Source of the DNA: Streptosporangiaceae bacterium
GTDB taxonomy: Bacteria > Actinomycetota > Actinomycetes > Streptosporangiales > Streptosporangiaceae
Length of the DNA stretch: 7,559 nt
Reading direction: 5' to 3'
Assembly: GCA_030045215.1 (NCBI GenBank)
Contig: JASIBJ010000731.1
Span: forward strand, 1-7,559
Shown: piece after piece, positions 5,767 through 7,559 of the stretch
Layout: each line of letters begins with the position of its first letter
How positions within the stretch are numbered: position 1 is the stretch's first letter
Notes under the pieces: model-generated
Told to the model about the DNA's origin: nothing
Database searches by the model: none
Seen by the model: the letters and a program-made list of their open reading frames with translations, nothing else
Translations under genes and position numbers: made by a program

Positions 5767-6708
5767 GTGGACGCTATCGAAGTCTCCGGCCTGCGCAAGT
5801 CGTTCGGCAAGACCGTCGCTCTCGATGGCCTCGACCTGGCAGTCGCGACCGGCGAGGTGCACGGTTTTCTCGGTCCCAACGGGGCCGGCAAAACCACCAC
5901 AATCCGGATCTTGCTCGGATTGCTGCGATCCGATGCCGGCACCGTGAGGCTGCTTGGCGGTGACCCGTGGTCCGACGCGGTCGCGCTGCATCGGCGGCTC
6001 GCCTACGTGCCCGGCGACGTGACGCTGTGGCCGAACCTGACCGGCGGGGAGGTCATCGACCTGCTCGGCAGGCTGCGCGGCGGGCTTGATCCCAAGCGGC
6101 GCGCCGACCTGCTTGAGCGATTCGACCTGGATCCGACCAAGAAGGCCAGCGCCTACTCCAGGGGGAATCGGCAGAAGGTCGCCCTGATCGCCGCGCTGGC
6201 ATCCGACGCCGAATTGCTCTTGCTGGACGAGCCCACGTCCGGACTTGACCCACTGATGGAGGCCGTGTTCCGCGAGTGGGCCGAGGACGAGCGGGCCCGC
6301 GGCCGTACGGTGCTGCTGTCCAGCCACATCCTGTCCGAGGTGGAGGCGCTCTGCGATCGGGTAACGATCATCCGCGCCGGTCGCACGGTAGAGACCGGCA
6401 CCCTGTCCGAGCTGCGTCACCTGACCAGGACGTCGATCGCGGCGGAACTGTCCGGATCCGTTGACGGCCTTGATCGGCTTCCCGGCATCCATGATCTCGT
6501 CGTCGATCCGGGGAAGGACGGGGGCAGCCGCGTCCGGTGCGAGGTTGACTCCGACCAGCTTGATGCACTGCTGCGGCTGCTGGTTCCGGCCGGGGTCCGC
6601 ACGCTCGTGAGTCAGCCGCCGACGCTGGAGGAACTCTTCCTGCGGCACTACGCCGCCGACGACGGGAACCTCTCGGCGAACGGACGCGACCAGCAGGTGT
6701 CGGCATGA
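5767..6708 (+). CDS. ABC transporter ATP-binding protein (ABC-2 type exporter)
   Basis: This 313-residue cytosolic ATPase would drive a membrane permease. Seen: Walker [10 protein letters not shown] (36-44); VPGD (81-84) where most ABC proteins have the Q-loop glutamine; signature-like YSRGNRQK (130-137); Walker B with D-loop [13 protein letters not shown] (150-162); an H-loop in [13 protein letters not shown]; and a C-terminal accessory region of about 80 residues ending in [12 protein letters not shown], as in DrrA-like exporters. The start is GTG 5767, chosen because [14 protein letters not shown] is the usual family N-terminus; the frame is open further upstream but runs through the promoter and the opposite gene. 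There is no Shine-Dalgarno sequence, and a TATCAT box 8 nt before the GTG suggests leaderless translation. The permease gene follows after 37 nt. The substrate cannot be read from the sequence; drugs, lipids or peptides are all possible. Confidence 0.93.
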   Translation: MDAIEVSGLRKSFGKTVALDGLDLAVATGEVHGFLGPNGAGKTTTIRILLGLLRSDAGTVRLLGGDPWSDAVALHRRLAYVPGDVTLWPNLTGGEVIDLLGRLRGGLDPKRRADLLERFDLDPTKKASAYSRGNRQKVALIAALASDAELLLLDEPTSGLDPLMEAVFREWAEDERARGRTVLLSSHILSEVEALCDRVTIIRAGRTVETGTLSELRHLTRTSIAAELSGSVDGLDRLPGIHDLVVDPGKDGGSRVRCEVDSDQLDALLRLLVPAGVRTLVSQPPTLEELFLRHYAADDGNLSANGRDQQVSA

Positions 6709-6749
6709 GCGAGATTGCGATCCCGCGGAGAGCGGGGAGCGCAGCGTGA
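6705..6749 (+). other. 14-codon bridging frame between ATPase and permease
   Basis: An ATG at 6705 overlaps the ATPase stop as ATGA and opens a 14-codon frame ([14 protein letters not shown]). Its TGA (6747-6749) overlaps the permease GTG as GTGA. A weak AGGTG lies upstream of this ATG. It could couple translation of the two genes, or be the remnant of an older permease start after a frame change. Translation is unproven. Confidence 0.25.
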
Positions 6750-7559
6750 GAACGACGGCGTCAGTGGCCGCGCGACCGGGCTCCGGCCAGGGCGCGCCCG
6801 GGCGGGCCGGACTGGTCGTTTCGCTGACCGGAGTGCGCGAGCTGGCCAGGCTGGCATTCCGGCGCGACCGCATTGCCCTGCCGGCCTGGGTGTACGCACT
6901 CGCGGTGATCGCCGCCTCCGGCGGGTTCGGCATCAAGACCGTGTACAAGACGGCGAAAGATCGGCTGTCCATCACCGCGACCGTGCATCGCGACCCGGCT
7001 CTCTCGTTTCTTTACGGCCAGCTGCATGGCAGCTCGCTTGGCGCCATCGTCGCCTGGCGGTACATGTCGTATGCCGCGCTCGGGGCCGGCCTGATGGCGA
7101 CCTTCCTGGTCGTGCGGCACTCGAGGGCGGACGAGGAAAGCGGGCGGCTTGAGCTTGTCGGCTCCACCGCGGTCGGGCGGCGGGCACCGCTCGCCGCCGC
7201 CATGCTGGTGGCCACGACCGCGGGCCTGATCTTGTTCGTGCTGACCAGCGCGCTCCTGGCCGCCGGCGGGCTGCCGCTGGCCGGCTCGATCGCGTTTGCC
7301 GCCGGCGAGTTTGCCTGCGGCCTGGTATTCGTCGGAGTCGCGGCGATCGCCGCCCAGATCAGCGGGACGGCCCGCGGGGCGCGCGGCATCGCCATCACCG
7401 CCCTCGCCGTTGCATTCCTGCTGCGCGGCGTCGGCGACTCGGGCGGCAGTCACGGGCTGACGTGGCTGACGTGGCTATCGCCGATCGGCTGGGCCGAGGT
7501 GGCGCGGCCGTACGCCTCCGAGCGCTGGTGGGTGCTCGCCCTGCCTGCGGCCACAACCG
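6746..7559 (+). CDS. ABC-2 type exporter permease, N-terminal part (truncated by the window end)
   Basis: The frame runs from GTG 6746 past the window end without a stop; 271 codons are visible. It starts 37 nt after the ATPase with a GGGGAG ribosome-binding site (6734-6739) 6 nt upstream. Hydrophobic segments likely to span the membrane fall at about residues 44-62, 105-124, 149-173, 180-204 and 214-228, with another starting near 261. A cytosolic loop RHSRADEESGRLELVGSTAVGRR (124-146, within this span) has the acidic/GR.EL pattern seen in actinobacterial exporter permeases annotated as polyketide-antibiotic transporters, which usually have over 500 residues, so roughly half is missing here. 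It should pair with the preceding ATPase to form the pump. I judged family membership from hydropathy pattern, loop motif and gene order; the substrate is unknown. Confidence 0.85.
   Translation, partial: MRTTASVAARPGSGQGAPGRAGLVVSLTGVRELARLAFRRDRIALPAWVYALAVIAASGGFGIKTVYKTAKDRLSITATVHRDPALSFLYGQLHGSSLGAIVAWRYMSYAALGAGLMATFLVVRHSRADEESGRLELVGSTAVGRRAPLAAAMLVATTAGLILFVLTSALLAAGGLPLAGSIAFAAGEFACGLVFVGVAAIAAQISGTARGARGIAITALAVAFLLRGVGDSGGSHGLTWLTWLSPIGWAEVARPYASERWWVLALPAATT

Noticed and set aside
5758..6975. A 405-codon minus-strand frame antisense to the ABC ATPase and permease
   Set aside because: It overlaps a well-supported ATPase on the plus strand, and its translation shows no known domain.

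Overview
The window is strongly GC-rich, uses GTG as well as ATG starts, and carries families typical of high-GC Gram-positive bacteria. These include a beta-carbonic anhydrase very close to mycobacterial Rv1284, an actinobacterial PAC2 protein, and a GbsR/MarR-type regulator divergent from an ABC-2 exporter. The likely source is an actinomycete. Nothing points to phage, an insertion sequence, CRISPR or a resistance island; it reads as chromosomal metabolic and transport sequence.

Layout, left to right. (1) A complete DUF899 thioredoxin-like gene on the plus strand (51-761). (2) Convergent with it, one uninterrupted minus-strand reading frame (3277 to 791) with two enzyme families joined: a divergent IspH/LytB-like iron-sulfur protein with an unassigned N-terminal extension, then a MetF-type methylenetetrahydrofolate reductase that could also start alone at 1762. 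The join holds three 29-bp tandem repeats. (3) A 251-nt divergent intergenic region, then a plus-strand beta-carbonic anhydrase (3529-4017). (4) Convergent with that, a PAC2-family gene (4965 to 4045) and, upstream on the same strand, a GbsR/MarR-like regulator (5683 to 5027) whose N-terminus has an internal duplication. (5) Across an AT-rich promoter region with a 16-bp palindrome, an ABC ATPase (5767-6708) and the start of its ABC-2 permease (6746 to the window end, truncated).

How the parts fit: the regulator, palindrome, ATPase and permease look like a self-regulated efflux module. Both convergent gene pairs are separated by short spacers holding a GC hairpin, plausibly a bidirectional terminator. 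The IspH-like/MetF unit is the most unusual part. The IspH-like half keeps the three cluster cysteines but lacks the substrate-handling His/Glu/Thr residues of IspH, so it is probably not ordinary isoprenoid IspH, and its physical link to a folate flavoenzyme suggests, without proving, a redox partnership. Whether this is one polypeptide or two genes is not settled by the DNA: all three minus-strand frames are open across the join, so the lack of a stop there is weak evidence for fusion.
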